Shown here in pieces: positions 23,452 to 31,111 of a DNA stretch of 35,102 nucleotides; position 1 is the stretch's first letter, and the number at the start of each line of letters is the position of its first letter. A model generated the notes under the pieces. That model was given only the letters and a program-made list of their open reading frames with translations, was not told where the DNA came from and made no database searches. Where the stretch lies: the NCBI GenBank assembly GCA_017883385.1, contig JADGNQ010000049.1:1-35102 (forward strand). The letters are read 5' to 3'. This DNA is from Candidatus Sulfotelmatobacter sp. Lineage in GTDB: Bacteria > Acidobacteriota > Terriglobia > Terriglobales > Acidobacteriaceae. A program made the translations under genes and the position numbers.

Positions 23452-23877
23452 ATGGAAAGTTCGCGGCGCCACGTCTTCAATGGGCTCTTTGTTGTGGCGA
23501 CGTTCGTTCTGTTTTGGTTCTTGGTCACATTCCCTGGACCATGGAACGTCCTGCGTTACATCGGGACGGTCATTGCCGTGGTGGGAGTCAGTCTGATTGG
23601 GGTCGCCCGCTATCAGCTCGGCAAGTCATTTTCCGTCAGGCCTGAAGCTCACGAACTCGTTACGACTGGACTCTATTCGAAGATCCGCAATCCCATTTAC
23701 GTGTTCGGCATGGTGATGTTCGTGGGGTTCCTCATGGTGCTGCAGAGGCCTACTGCTTGGATGCTCCTCGCTGTCGTGGCGGTCGCGCAGGCCGTCCGTG
23801 CCCGCCGCGAAGCGCGCGTGCTGGAAGCGGCTTTCGGCGACGCCTACCGTGAGTACCGGAGCAAGACCTGGTTCTGA
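23452..23877 (+). CDS. Membrane isoprenylcysteine carboxyl methyltransferase-like (ICMT/PEMT) protein
   Basis: A 141-residue integral membrane protein with about four hydrophobic segments (near residues 8-25, 30-48, 80-92, 98-115). The SAM-binding C-terminal signature of the ICMT/PEMT family is present: LVTTGLYSKIRNPIYVFGMV and, at the end, EARVLEAAFGDAYREYRSKT. Bacterial members methylate unknown substrates. The ATG has AGAGGA 7 bases upstream. It probably forms an operon with the DinB-family gene. Confidence 0.85.
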   Translation: MESSRRHVFNGLFVVATFVLFWFLVTFPGPWNVLRYIGTVIAVVGVSLIGVARYQLGKSFSVRPEAHELVTTGLYSKIRNPIYVFGMVMFVGFLMVLQRPTAWMLLAVVAVAQAVRARREARVLEAAFGDAYREYRSKTWF

Positions 23878-23914
23878 GCCTCGCTCTGAGAATCGCCCTC
23901 CCAGGAGAACCTCG

Positions 23915-23974
23915 ATGGCCCGGCGCTTGCCCTTTGCCCGCCGTGCACTCGAAGACGTAATATCTCAACAATGA
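23915..23974 (+). CDS. Possible 19-aa leader peptide coupled to the kelch gene
   Basis: A mini-ORF encoding MARRLPFARRALEDVISQQ. It has a good AGGAG ribosome site 8 bases upstream, and its TGA overlaps the start of the kelch gene (ATGA at 23971-23974). The kelch gene has no ribosome site of its own, so termination-reinitiation coupling is plausible. A chance ORF is also possible. Confidence 0.3.
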   Translation: MARRLPFARRALEDVISQQ

Positions 23975-25011
23975 AAAAACTGCCTGTCTTCCTTCTCCCG
24001 CTGCTGGGTGCTGTAATCTTGCTGGCGGCAGATCAACCGAAGATTCCCGCCATGCCTGGCGCGGTTTCGAATAACGCCGTCGCGGTGCTTAAGGGCGGGC
24101 TGGAACTATATTCACTAATGGGGGTCGGCCCGAAAAAAACCTGGGATGACATCACCAACCAGGTTTACATCCTGCACCTCGCGTCGGCCAAGTGGAGCGA
24201 CGGCCGCCCTGTCCCGGGAGTAGCGGGCCGTCTGGGTGCTTCTGCCGTCGGAGTCCGGGGGCAAGTTTTTCTTTTCGGTGGATATGTAGTGGATGGGCAG
24301 GGAACGGAAATCACGGTAGGTGACGTCAACTCCTATGTTCCCGAAGAGAAGCGCTGGTACCGCGGCGCAGACATCCCCGTGCCCGTCGATAGCGCCGTGC
24401 TGGGCGTGAATCACGACCGCTTCATCTACCTTGTCGGCGGTAGATCGAAGAACGGTCCGGTTAATAATGTACAAGTCTACGATGCCGAAAAGAACGCCTG
24501 GAGTCAGGCCACGCCGCTTCCGGGAACACCGGTCTACGGCCACGCCGGGGGGTTGGCCGAAGATACCATCGTCTATGTTGACGGGGCGAAGAAGAACACG
24601 GCGGCTGGCAGCCCGTACGTCGCGTCCGACGACTGCTGGCTGGGCAAGATCGACCGCAAAGATCCCAACAAGATTGAGTGGAGCAAGCTGCCCCCCCATC
24701 CTGGGCCGGCGCGGTTCGGCATTGTGGCCGGCGCGGGAGAAAAGGATCACAAGATTCTTTTTTCGGGCGGGGCCGCGAGTCCGCATAACTTCAAAGGGCT
24801 GGACTCTGAGGGCAAGCCCGCTGAAATCTCTCCTGTTACCTTTGCCTTCGAAGTGCATGGCAGACGCTGGGAGACGGTGTCCGAAGACACCTATGACGTG
24901 CGCTTCGATAGCCGTGGGATTCTGTCAACGCCAGTTGGACCAATCATCCTGGGGGGCATGGTGAAAAATCAGGCGGTCACGGCGCGGGTCGTGGTTGTGC
25001 CCAAGAAGTAG
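23971..25011 (+). CDS. Secreted kelch-repeat beta-propeller protein
   Basis: A 346-residue exported protein with a signal peptide (MKKLPVFLLPLLGAVILLAA). Kelch-like blades are seen at GVRGQVFLFGGYVVDGQG, HDRFIYLVGGRSKNGPVNNV followed by QVYDAEKNAWSQATPLPG, and KILFSGGAASPHNF. The fold resembles galactose-oxidase-type or N-acetylneuraminate-mutarotase-like propellers, but no catalytic set can be assigned. The role is unknown. The start overlaps the stop of a 19-codon mini-ORF. A weak CCCG-TT-CGGG hairpin followed by ATTTTT (about 25075-25090) could terminate it. Confidence 0.75.
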   Translation: MKKLPVFLLPLLGAVILLAADQPKIPAMPGAVSNNAVAVLKGGLELYSLMGVGPKKTWDDITNQVYILHLASAKWSDGRPVPGVAGRLGASAVGVRGQVFLFGGYVVDGQGTEITVGDVNSYVPEEKRWYRGADIPVPVDSAVLGVNHDRFIYLVGGRSKNGPVNNVQVYDAEKNAWSQATPLPGTPVYGHAGGLAEDTIVYVDGAKKNTAAGSPYVASDDCWLGKIDRKDPNKIEWSKLPPHPGPARFGIVAGAGEKDHKILFSGGAASPHNFKGLDSEGKPAEISPVTFAFEVHGRRWETVSEDTYDVRFDSRGILSTPVGPIILGGMVKNQAVTARVVVVPKK

Positions 25012-25488
25012 GACGATTCTTCCGCTTTTGGCGACCGGTTATCGCTTCCATGCCGGTTGGTCCAAGACGGCGAGTCCCCGTTCGGGATTTTTCCCAAAAG
25101 CGAAGCTCGCGCGCCAGACTAATTCCAAAAGTACTTTCGTGATCTCACTCGACTCGATCATGCGGGACTAGCATGGCCTTGTTCCAGAGACGGAACATCA
25201 CTCACCTCCTGAGGAAGCGGCGGATGGGACCTCCGACCATCCGCCGTTTTTTCGTTTCTTCTTGGCAGTCGCTGCAGGTTCGGGGTAAAATCCCCTTTGA
25301 TTTTAAAATCCATTTCCTGACCCGCATTTCCAGACGTTCTGCGCCGAGGATTTCCATGTTCAAGCCTCGCTAATTCGTCCTCCTGCTGTGCCCGCAGTGC
25401 GGGCTCCCTGAGTTTTTGACTGCTGGTTTTGCATGCGCCGCTCCGTGAACTTTCTCGCGGACGTGGTCACAGAAAGCTAAGTCTTTTT
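25012..25488 (+). other. Long upstream region of the MATE transporter with internal terminator
   Basis: About 475 bases. From left to right: an inverted pair CGCTTTTGG (about 25024-25032) and CCAAAAGCG (about 25095-25103), a weak terminator-like hairpin, a short hairpin GTTCC/GGAAC near 25180-25195, a strong terminator (25218-25252), then an AT-richer stretch up to the MATE start. A 66-codon Arg-rich ORF (25173-25373) runs through the terminator; it has no obvious ribosome site. Confidence 0.5.
25218..25252 (+). terminator. Strong Rho-independent terminator or attenuator
   Basis: A perfect 10-bp GC-rich stem CGGCGGATGG (25218-25227) with CCATCCGCCG (25237-25246), a 9-nt loop and six T. It is 207 bases after the kelch stop and 237 before the MATE ATG, so it may end a small RNA or act as an attenuator in the MATE leader, or simply end the kelch transcript. 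Confidence 0.85.
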
Positions 25489-26904
25489 ATGGAATCCATT
25501 ACGGCAACTGCCGAGCCGCAGCGCTCGTTGTGGGCCTCGCTGGTCGAGGCCGTTCGCGGATCGCATCAGGACTACACGGCGGGCAGTCTGAACCGCGCCA
25601 TTCTCCTGCTGGCCGTTCCCATGGTTCTGGAAATGGTGCTGGAGTCGCTGTTCGCCGTCGTCGACGTGTTCTGGGTTGGACGCCTCGGGGCCAACGCTGT
25701 GGCCACGGTAGGGCTGACAGAATCAATGTTGAGCCTGGTGTTCGCCGTGGGTATGGGGCTGAGCCTGTCCACAACGGCGATGGTCGCCCGCCGCATCGGT
25801 GAAAAGGATCCCGAGGGTGCCGCCGTGGCTGCCGTGCAGGCGATCGCCCTGGGCCTGATTGTTTCGCTCGCCATCGGATTGCCCTGCTTTCTGTATGCTC
25901 CACATCTTCTGCAGCTGATGGGAGCCAGTCCAGAGATTGTGTCCACGGGCAGCGGCTACACGAGAATCTGCCTGGGGGGCAGTTGTGCTGTGCTGCTGCT
26001 GTTTCTGAACAACGCTATCTTCCGCGGCGCGGGCGATGCGGCTATTGCCATGCGCCTGCTCTGGGTATCGAACATCATCAACCTGGTGCTCGATCCCTGC
26101 CTCATCTTCGGCTGGGGACCGTTCCCGAAGATGGGCGTGACTGGAGCGGCGCTAGCCACGTTCATCGGGCGCAGCATTGGAGTGCTCTACCAGTTTTACC
26201 GCCTGCTGAAAGGGACGGAGCGGATTCACATTCTGGCGCGGCAAATACGTTTGCATCTGGATGTGCTGTGGCGGTTGGTCCGCGTCTCGCTGACCGGAAT
26301 CCTGCAGTTCGCGATCGCTCACACCAGTTGGATCGGGCTGGTGCGTATCGTAAGCATTTTTGGCTCTGCCGCGCTGGCGGGATACACGATTGCCATTCGC
26401 ATCGTCATCTTTGTGATTATGCCGTCGTGGGGCCTGAGCAATGCCGCAGCGACGCTGGTGGGGCAGAACCTGGGTGCCGGCAAGCCCGAGCGAGCGGAGA
26501 CCGCCGTGTGGCGCACCGGTCTATACAACATGATCTTCCTGGGAACGGTGGGAGTCTTGTTCGTGTTCCTCGCCGAGCCGCTGGTGCGCCTGTTTACGCA
26601 GGATCCCGCGGTTGTGCCGTTGGGGGCGGCCTGCCTGCGCATCGTAAGCTACGGGAACATTGGATACGCCTACGGCATGGTCATGCTGCAGGCATTCAAC
26701 GGAGCCGGCGACACCATCACTCCAACCGTGGTGAATTTCTTCGGCTTTTGGCTGCTCGAGATTCCGCTGGCCTACTGGCTGGCGATACGTATGCACATGC
26801 AGTCGAACGGGGCATTTTGGGCGATTGTAGTCGCCGAGGGAGCCATTGCCGGCGCCAGCGCGATCCTGTTCAAGCGGGGGCGCTGGAAGAAACAGAAAAT
26901 CTGA
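25489..26904 (+). CDS. MATE-family multidrug/cation efflux transporter
   Basis: A 471-residue inner-membrane antiporter from the preferred ATG (25489), within the usual MATE range and with about 12 membrane helices in two homologous halves. The frame extends to a TTG at 25429, but that extension is not hydrophobic or conserved-looking. N-terminal half: LNRAILLLAVPMVLEMVLES then VDVFWVGRLGANAVATVGLT, characteristic of the family. C-terminal half: AGYTIAIRIVIFVIMPSWGL, SNAAATLVGQNLGAGKPERA and GAGDTITPTVVNFFGFWLLE. MATE pumps expel cationic drugs or metabolites using Na+ or H+. A strong terminator lies in its leader, which suggests conditional expression. Confidence 0.93.
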   Translation: MESITATAEPQRSLWASLVEAVRGSHQDYTAGSLNRAILLLAVPMVLEMVLESLFAVVDVFWVGRLGANAVATVGLTESMLSLVFAVGMGLSLSTTAMVARRIGEKDPEGAAVAAVQAIALGLIVSLAIGLPCFLYAPHLLQLMGASPEIVSTGSGYTRICLGGSCAVLLLFLNNAIFRGAGDAAIAMRLLWVSNIINLVLDPCLIFGWGPFPKMGVTGAALATFIGRSIGVLYQFYRLLKGTERIHILARQIRLHLDVLWRLVRVSLTGILQFAIAHTSWIGLVRIVSIFGSAALAGYTIAIRIVIFVIMPSWGLSNAAATLVGQNLGAGKPERAETAVWRTGLYNMIFLGTVGVLFVFLAEPLVRLFTQDPAVVPLGAACLRIVSYGNIGYAYGMVMLQAFNGAGDTITPTVVNFFGFWLLEIPLAYWLAIRMHMQSNGAFWAIVVAEGAIAGASAILFKRGRWKKQKI

Positions 26905-26928
26905 GGCGAGACGTCTGTGGAGAAGAAC

Positions 26929-27006
26929 TGGGGCGGGAGGAACGGTATCGAACCGTCATCTCCGGGATGGAGCCCCGGCGCATTGCCGTGGTTATGCTAC
27001 TCCCGC
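26929..27006 (-). tRNA. Aberrant tRNA-Gly(TCC)-like RNA
   Basis: On the minus strand a cloverleaf can be drawn: acceptor GCGGGAG/CTCCCGC (7 perfect pairs), D stem GCAT/ATGC with GG in the loop, anticodon stem CCGGG/CCCGG with loop GCTCCAT (anticodon TCC), 4-nt variable loop, T stem GACGG/CCGTT around TTCGATA, then C and encoded CCA. Three things are wrong for a working elongator tRNA-Gly: C33 instead of the near-universal U33, an extra base between T stem and acceptor, and C73 instead of U73. A strong promoter lies just upstream. It may be a decayed tRNA or a tRNA-like regulatory RNA. Confidence 0.6.
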
Positions 27007-27033
27007 GAACAAATGTTCGAATAGTGCCGCCCC

Positions 27034-27062
27034 AAGGTATTGCATCGCACTTCGTCTGTCAA
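27034..27062 (-). promoter_or_regulatory. Sigma70-type promoter of the tRNA-like RNA
   Basis: On the minus strand, a perfect -35 TTGACA (27057-27062), a 17-base spacer and -10 TACCTT (27034-27039). Transcription would begin near 27027, about 20 bases before the tRNA-like 5' end. The leader includes the palindrome CGAACATTTGTTCG (27006-27019). Confidence 0.6.
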
Positions 27063-27116
27063 CACGAAGAGGTCTTGGGTGGCGGCATAGATCGAGGCCT
27101 GACGCATGAAAAGCGA

Positions 27117-27193
27117 CAACCACGAAGGGCGCGAAGGTACACGAAGAAAAACATGGAATTCCTTCGTGTACCTTCGTGTCCTTTGTGGTTGGC
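27117..27193. repeat. AACCACGAAGG-type inverted repeat
   Basis: Arms of about 30 bases: AACCACGAAGGGCGCGAAGG at the left and the near-complement CCTTCGTGTCCTTTGTGGTT at the right, around a short AT-rich centre. The unit CACGAAGG recurs within each arm. It lies just after the stop of the phosphatase gene. A second copy is at 29849-29930. Confidence 0.88.
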
Positions 27194-27213
27194 GGTTTTA
27201 GGCGCGCGAAACT

Positions 27214-29445
27214 TCATCGTGCCCGGGCCAGCACCAACGTGACGTCGTCAGGCTGCTCTTTGTCGCCGATCCAGTCATCGACCGCCATGGTCACGATCTG
27301 ACTGATCTGAGTCAGAGGCAGGTGCCGGTTCTCGCGGACGAGGTCAATCAGCCGCTGCTCGCCAAATTCGCCGAAGTCATTCTCCGGCTCGGTGACGCCG
27401 TCGCTGTAGGCCAGGAAGATTTCCCCGGGATGCATCTCGACCGCGCCCTCATCATAGGTCATGTTGTCGAACAGGCCCACGACCGTCCCCCCGGCCTCCA
27501 GCCGGCGAATTCTGCCGTCCTCCCCAATCAGAATGGGAGGCAGGTGGCCGCCGTTGCTGTAGGTCAAGTGGTGCGAGCGCCCGTCGTAGATGCCCAGGAA
27601 CAGCGTGGCGTATTTTTCCGGCGGCGTGCTCTCGTAGAGCTGGTGGTTGAGCAGGCTGAGCAATGCTCCCGGAGAAACTTCTACGCCCTCGGGCCACGCC
27701 GCCATCACCCTGCCCGCGCCCGCGACTGCGCCCACGGCCACCGGCTCGCGCATCTGCGGCAAATTTTCCACGCTGTAGGCGCGAACGGCCGAGTGGATGG
27801 TTGCCATCAGAAGCGCGGCCGAGATTCCTTTTCCGCTGATGTCGCCAACCGCGAGAATCAGCTTGTGCGAACTGGCGGTCAGAAAATCGTAGTAGTCTCC
27901 GCTCACCGTTCGTGCCGGACGGCAGAATCCATGCACTTCGAGAGATTCCAGGTCTGATACCTGCCGCGGGAACAACTGCGCCTGCACTTCCTGCGCGATA
28001 GCCAGTTCGTTCTCCAGCCGCTGCTTTTCTTTCTGCTCCTGGATCAGCTTCTCGATGGAAGCGGTCATCGAGTTGAAAGAGTGCGCCAGGTCCGCGAGCT
28101 GGTCGCTCGATTTCACCGGGATGCGATGGCTGAAGTCGCCGCGATCCACGTGTTTGGTGGCGTCGTGCAGCTGCGCCACCGCACCCGTCACCGTGCGCGT
28201 CATGCGCGTGCCGATGATCAGCGCGATCAGTTCGATGACGGCGAAGAAAATTCCTACCGCGATCAGGGCGTCCACCACTAATCCGGCAAATTCGCCAAGC
28301 GCGGCAAATAAATGCCCGTAAAGCTTGGAGGGCCTGGTTTTGACTTTCAGCAGTGAGCTTCGCCGTTCGGTGGATCCCGAACTCCAATCGACAACCTGAA
28401 GAGGAGTGACGAAAGGGATTTCCCGATCCATGAAATTCATGGGATCCGGGCTCGTTCCCACGGTGAATGTCGGAGGCAAGTCCTCATTGGCGCTCTGCCC
28501 GCCGGAGTTCTGAGTGACGGCCACGCCATTCTTGCTCTTCGCGTTGAAGGAGAAATTCGTTTTCAGCTCAGAATCTTTCTCGCCAGCCGCATTGATCTGT
28601 CCGGGCGATTCGGCGGGGGCGACCCCCTCATAGAGAGTAATTTCCCCCAGGTCCGCGGCGATTTTCCCTACCAGGGTCTGGTCGAGTGGCTCGCTCGTCA
28701 CTACGGTCAGTGAATCGGAGCGAATGGGAAGGACTGAGACCACGCGCAAATACAACTTCCCGTGGTCATTCACGATCTCGTGAAACGGTTTGCCATCGCG
28801 CAGAGCTTTGGCGTATTCATTGTCGTGCTTGCCGAAAAAAGCCGGATAGGAAAATGCGGATACAGCGGGAGCGTCGCTGGAAAGCGGCAGAGCTTTTTCT
28901 GCATGCCACGCCTGCACTTGCCGGTGTTCCCAGGCGCGGTCGCGTTTCTTTAGGCCCGATAGCGATTCGGCGGTGGGATTACTTCCCCGCGCCAAACCAG
29001 CGGCCAACTCGTTGCTGATGGCTCCATTGACAGCCTCCACGCTGCGCAATTGAGCATTGAGTTCCGAAATCACCACGTAACTGGCGAATTGCCCGGCAAA
29101 CAGAAACAGAGAGAAGCCCGCCATCGCGACCAGCAGGATCACCGGAATGACGCCGATGAATACATACGTGACGATCAGGCGATTTCGCAGGCGCCAGAGA
29201 ATCCTGCGCTTCAACCACCGGAAAGCGAGCACGGAAAACAACACCGCGGCGAGGAAGATCAGGAATCCAACCCACCCGCCCAAATGATTGCCCCAGGACT
29301 TGGCAAACAGTCCCAGCAACTTCTCCAGCGCGAGCAACACTGCGGCCATACCCGCCAAATAGCAGGCCAGACGCGCCATGCGGCCTTCCGGCCACAATTC
29401 GGCCTCGATTAGCCGGCGTCGCAATTCTGGATAGGACCACTGCAT
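27214..29445 (-). CDS. Membrane-bound PP2C-type (SpoIIE/RsbU) serine phosphatase with HAMP domain
   Basis: A 743-residue signalling protein. Three hydrophobic segments near the N-terminus (about 25-47, 55-78 and 90-117), an extracytoplasmic sensor region (about 118-370), another membrane helix (about 378-405), then a HAMP domain (AVAQLHDATKHVDRGDFSHR to FNSMTASIEKL), a short coiled coil (EQKEKQRLENELAIAQEVQA) and the phosphatase (about 500-743). The phosphatase has SGDYYDFL, LILAVGDISGKGISAALLMA, LTYSNGGHLPPIL, LAYSDGVTEPEND and QPDDVTLVLARA, i.e. the metal-binding Asp set. Such proteins dephosphorylate anti-sigma-factor antagonists in partner-switching systems. No partner gene is in the window. 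The ATG at 29445 is taken as start. Confidence 0.92.
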   Translation of the reverse strand: MQWSYPELRRRLIEAELWPEGRMARLACYLAGMAAVLLALEKLLGLFAKSWGNHLGGWVGFLIFLAAVLFSVLAFRWLKRRILWRLRNRLIVTYVFIGVIPVILLVAMAGFSLFLFAGQFASYVVISELNAQLRSVEAVNGAISNELAAGLARGSNPTAESLSGLKKRDRAWEHRQVQAWHAEKALPLSSDAPAVSAFSYPAFFGKHDNEYAKALRDGKPFHEIVNDHGKLYLRVVSVLPIRSDSLTVVTSEPLDQTLVGKIAADLGEITLYEGVAPAESPGQINAAGEKDSELKTNFSFNAKSKNGVAVTQNSGGQSANEDLPPTFTVGTSPDPMNFMDREIPFVTPLQVVDWSSGSTERRSSLLKVKTRPSKLYGHLFAALGEFAGLVVDALIAVGIFFAVIELIALIIGTRMTRTVTGAVAQLHDATKHVDRGDFSHRIPVKSSDQLADLAHSFNSMTASIEKLIQEQKEKQRLENELAIAQEVQAQLFPRQVSDLESLEVHGFCRPARTVSGDYYDFLTASSHKLILAVGDISGKGISAALLMATIHSAVRAYSVENLPQMREPVAVGAVAGAGRVMAAWPEGVEVSPGALLSLLNHQLYESTPPEKYATLFLGIYDGRSHHLTYSNGGHLPPILIGEDGRIRRLEAGGTVVGLFDNMTYDEGAVEMHPGEIFLAYSDGVTEPENDFGEFGEQRLIDLVRENRHLPLTQISQIVTMAVDDWIGDKEQPDDVTLVLARAR

Positions 29446-29560
29446 GCTGTTCGTTGGACCGTCCGCAGAAGATTAGGATTATACGGCGAGGGAACCTCGA
29501 TCGCCCGAACCTCGATCACGCAGCCGAGTCGCGTAAAGGATTCTTGGATCTCCGGCCGAT

Positions 29561-29761
29561 CTAAATCTCCGGATAGAGATCGAAGAACGCTTCCAGGCTC
29601 GTGCGTAACTGCTTTTCGATGTCTTCCTTGCTGCCCTCCAGCACGTGCATGGTGACGTGGGCCTCCCGGCCATTCGTGAGCTTCACCGGAGCCTGCCCCA
29701 CTTCGGCCACGTCCTCGGAGGGCAACAGCCGCATGCCATAAACCAATGTCAGATTCGCCAT
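29561..29761 (-). CDS. Small hypothetical protein, 66 aa
   Basis: A 66-residue protein beginning MANLTLVYGMRLLPSEDVAE and ending EAFFDLYPEI. It reads like a compact alpha/beta domain, cytosolic, with no known motif. It is on the same strand as, and upstream of, the phosphatase gene with a gap of 115 bases, so it may share its transcript. No clear ribosome site is visible. A longer minus-strand frame (29409-29864) covers the same DNA but has a poorer amino-acid pattern. Confidence 0.6.
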   Translation of the reverse strand: MANLTLVYGMRLLPSEDVAEVGQAPVKLTNGREAHVTMHVLEGSKEDIEKQLRTSLEAFFDLYPEI

Positions 29762-29848
29762 ACGGGAATTCTAAGTCTTCGGAGCGCACTTGGCGAAACC
29801 CTTTGCTGGCGGGGCTCAAGATTCGGTGGCGGCTCAATTCGACGGCCT

Positions 29849-29930
29849 CAACCACGAAGGACACGAAGGTTCCGAAGGAAAGCTATGAAGAATGCAGTCC
29901 TTCGTGAACCTTCGTGCCCTTCGTGGTTTA
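29849..29930. repeat. AACCACGAAGG-type inverted repeat, second copy
   Basis: Left arm AACCACGAAGGACACGAAGG and right arm CCTTCGTGCCCTTCGTGGTT, separated by about 40 bases. Same family as 27117-27193. It lies between the divergent small hypothetical gene and the secreted protein at 30015. Confidence 0.88.
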
Positions 29931-30014
29931 TGGTCTTTCTCGCCAGCGGCAAGCCGACTCTACCGAAAACTTGCGAATCAGCACTTTTCGATGCTTCTCA
30001 TTTAGAATTCTGCC

Positions 30015-30803
30015 GTGCCCAGAATCCCAGTTTCCATCCTCTGGATCAGCCTTCTCGCGCTGGCGCCTGCGCTGCAAGTTGCGGCGCAGCAGGAGCCCGC
30101 AAATCAGCCATCGGCAAATCAGGCGCCCGCCGAGCCGCAGGTGAAGGTCAACATGCTGAACGTGTGTTCTCCTTCCGCCGACGAGCAGAAAGAGATTGCG
30201 GGCGCGCTGGCCCGCGTCCCGAAGCAGCCGTTGTTTGGCGCCGATTTCGAGGTTACTCGCGGGCGCTCGACCCTGACTGACATGCCCAACTTCCTGAAGG
30301 CCGGACAGGGCGCGCATGTTGCCGGGGAACCCTCGGTAGCGAGTTACGTCCGCATTCGCCGCGAATTCTCAGTGCAAGCGCTCTTCTCCAGCGTCCAATA
30401 CTCCTTTAGCGATGACGGCCAGAATATGGTGGAAACGCTGGTACTGCACGTGCGTGATCCCAAAGATCTCATCCAAGTCTCGCTGGAAGACAGTGCTACG
30501 TCGGTCACCAGCACAGACGCCATGCTCACCGCCAACTCACCCGCCAGCCGGGTTCGGCTGGAGCGCTTTGGCAAACCCTCGGTCGCGCTGGCTCGTTGTC
30601 TGGCTCCCGAAGGCGGTCCGGCGCCCGATCAGAGCGTGTACGAGCCGTTGTTCCGCAGCGCCTCTGACGTCCTGGCAAACTATCGCAGGCTCATGGGCGT
30701 CAGCATCATTGTCCCGGAGGAACTGGTTAAAATCAGCGGGGATTCCAGGTCGAAAGCCGTCGCCAAGCCCAAGACCGCGAAGCCGGCGGCGGTAAGGAAA
30801 TAG
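30015..30803 (+). CDS. Secreted hypothetical protein
   Basis: A 262-residue exported protein with a signal peptide (about 1-25, ending LQVAAQ) and an Ala/Pro/Gln-rich linker (26-42). The rest is a soluble domain not recognised here, including LNVCSPSADEQKEIAGALAR, VASYVRIRREFSVQALFSSV and ETLVLHVRDPKDLIQVSLED. The C-terminus is Lys/Ala-rich. It uses a GTG start; a TAGAAT -10-like box lies 6 bases before it, so the mRNA may have a very short leader. No functional clue comes from its neighbours. Probably lineage-specific. Confidence 0.7.
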   Translation: MPRIPVSILWISLLALAPALQVAAQQEPANQPSANQAPAEPQVKVNMLNVCSPSADEQKEIAGALARVPKQPLFGADFEVTRGRSTLTDMPNFLKAGQGAHVAGEPSVASYVRIRREFSVQALFSSVQYSFSDDGQNMVETLVLHVRDPKDLIQVSLEDSATSVTSTDAMLTANSPASRVRLERFGKPSVALARCLAPEGGPAPDQSVYEPLFRSASDVLANYRRLMGVSIIVPEELVKISGDSRSKAVAKPKTAKPAAVRK

Positions 30804-30861
30804 CAGGGACGAGGACCGTCTCATCATGCGATTGAAAGGGTGTGCCCTCGCCGGGCTACCG

Positions 30862-31030
30862 AGAAACTCGAGGTTTGTATCAGGGCATTGCTTAAGCAAT
30901 GCCGTCAGTGCCGCGAGGTTCCTAACGGCTTCAGCCGCTGCGTGAGCGAGACCGCGGCGGCTAAGGCCGGAGCTTTCACCGAAGTGGCACCGCTTAAAGC
31001 CGTGCCCTGATACGAATCGCGAGTTCTTGA
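30862..31030. repeat. Family H repeat with two TATCAGGGCA arms
   Basis: Inverted ends: left GTTTGTATCAGGGCA and, on the other strand at the right end, ATTCGTATCAGGGCA. The left arm encloses the perfect palindrome GCATTGCTTAAGCAATGC (30885-30902); the right arm encloses a different hairpin (GGCACGG, TTTAAGC, GGTGCC on the minus strand). The centre has additional GC-rich hairpins (CGGCTTCAGCCG). Confidence 0.8.
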
Positions 31031-31111
31031 GCAGCCGCAGGAATTTATGGCAGCAATCGTACCGTGCATCAAAATCGGAACTCAGCCATCTAATCTGCAA
31101 CAACACAATCC

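Noticed and set aside
26929-27033. tRNA-Sec or tmRNA
   Set aside because: No long variable arm or TCA anticodon for Sec, and no tag-peptide frame or typical tmRNA 5' sequence.
25983-27242. 419-codon plus-strand ORF running over the MATE gene and beyond
   Set aside because: It overlaps the conserved MATE frame, lacks a ribosome site, and its product has no protein-like pattern; it also runs through the tRNA-like region.
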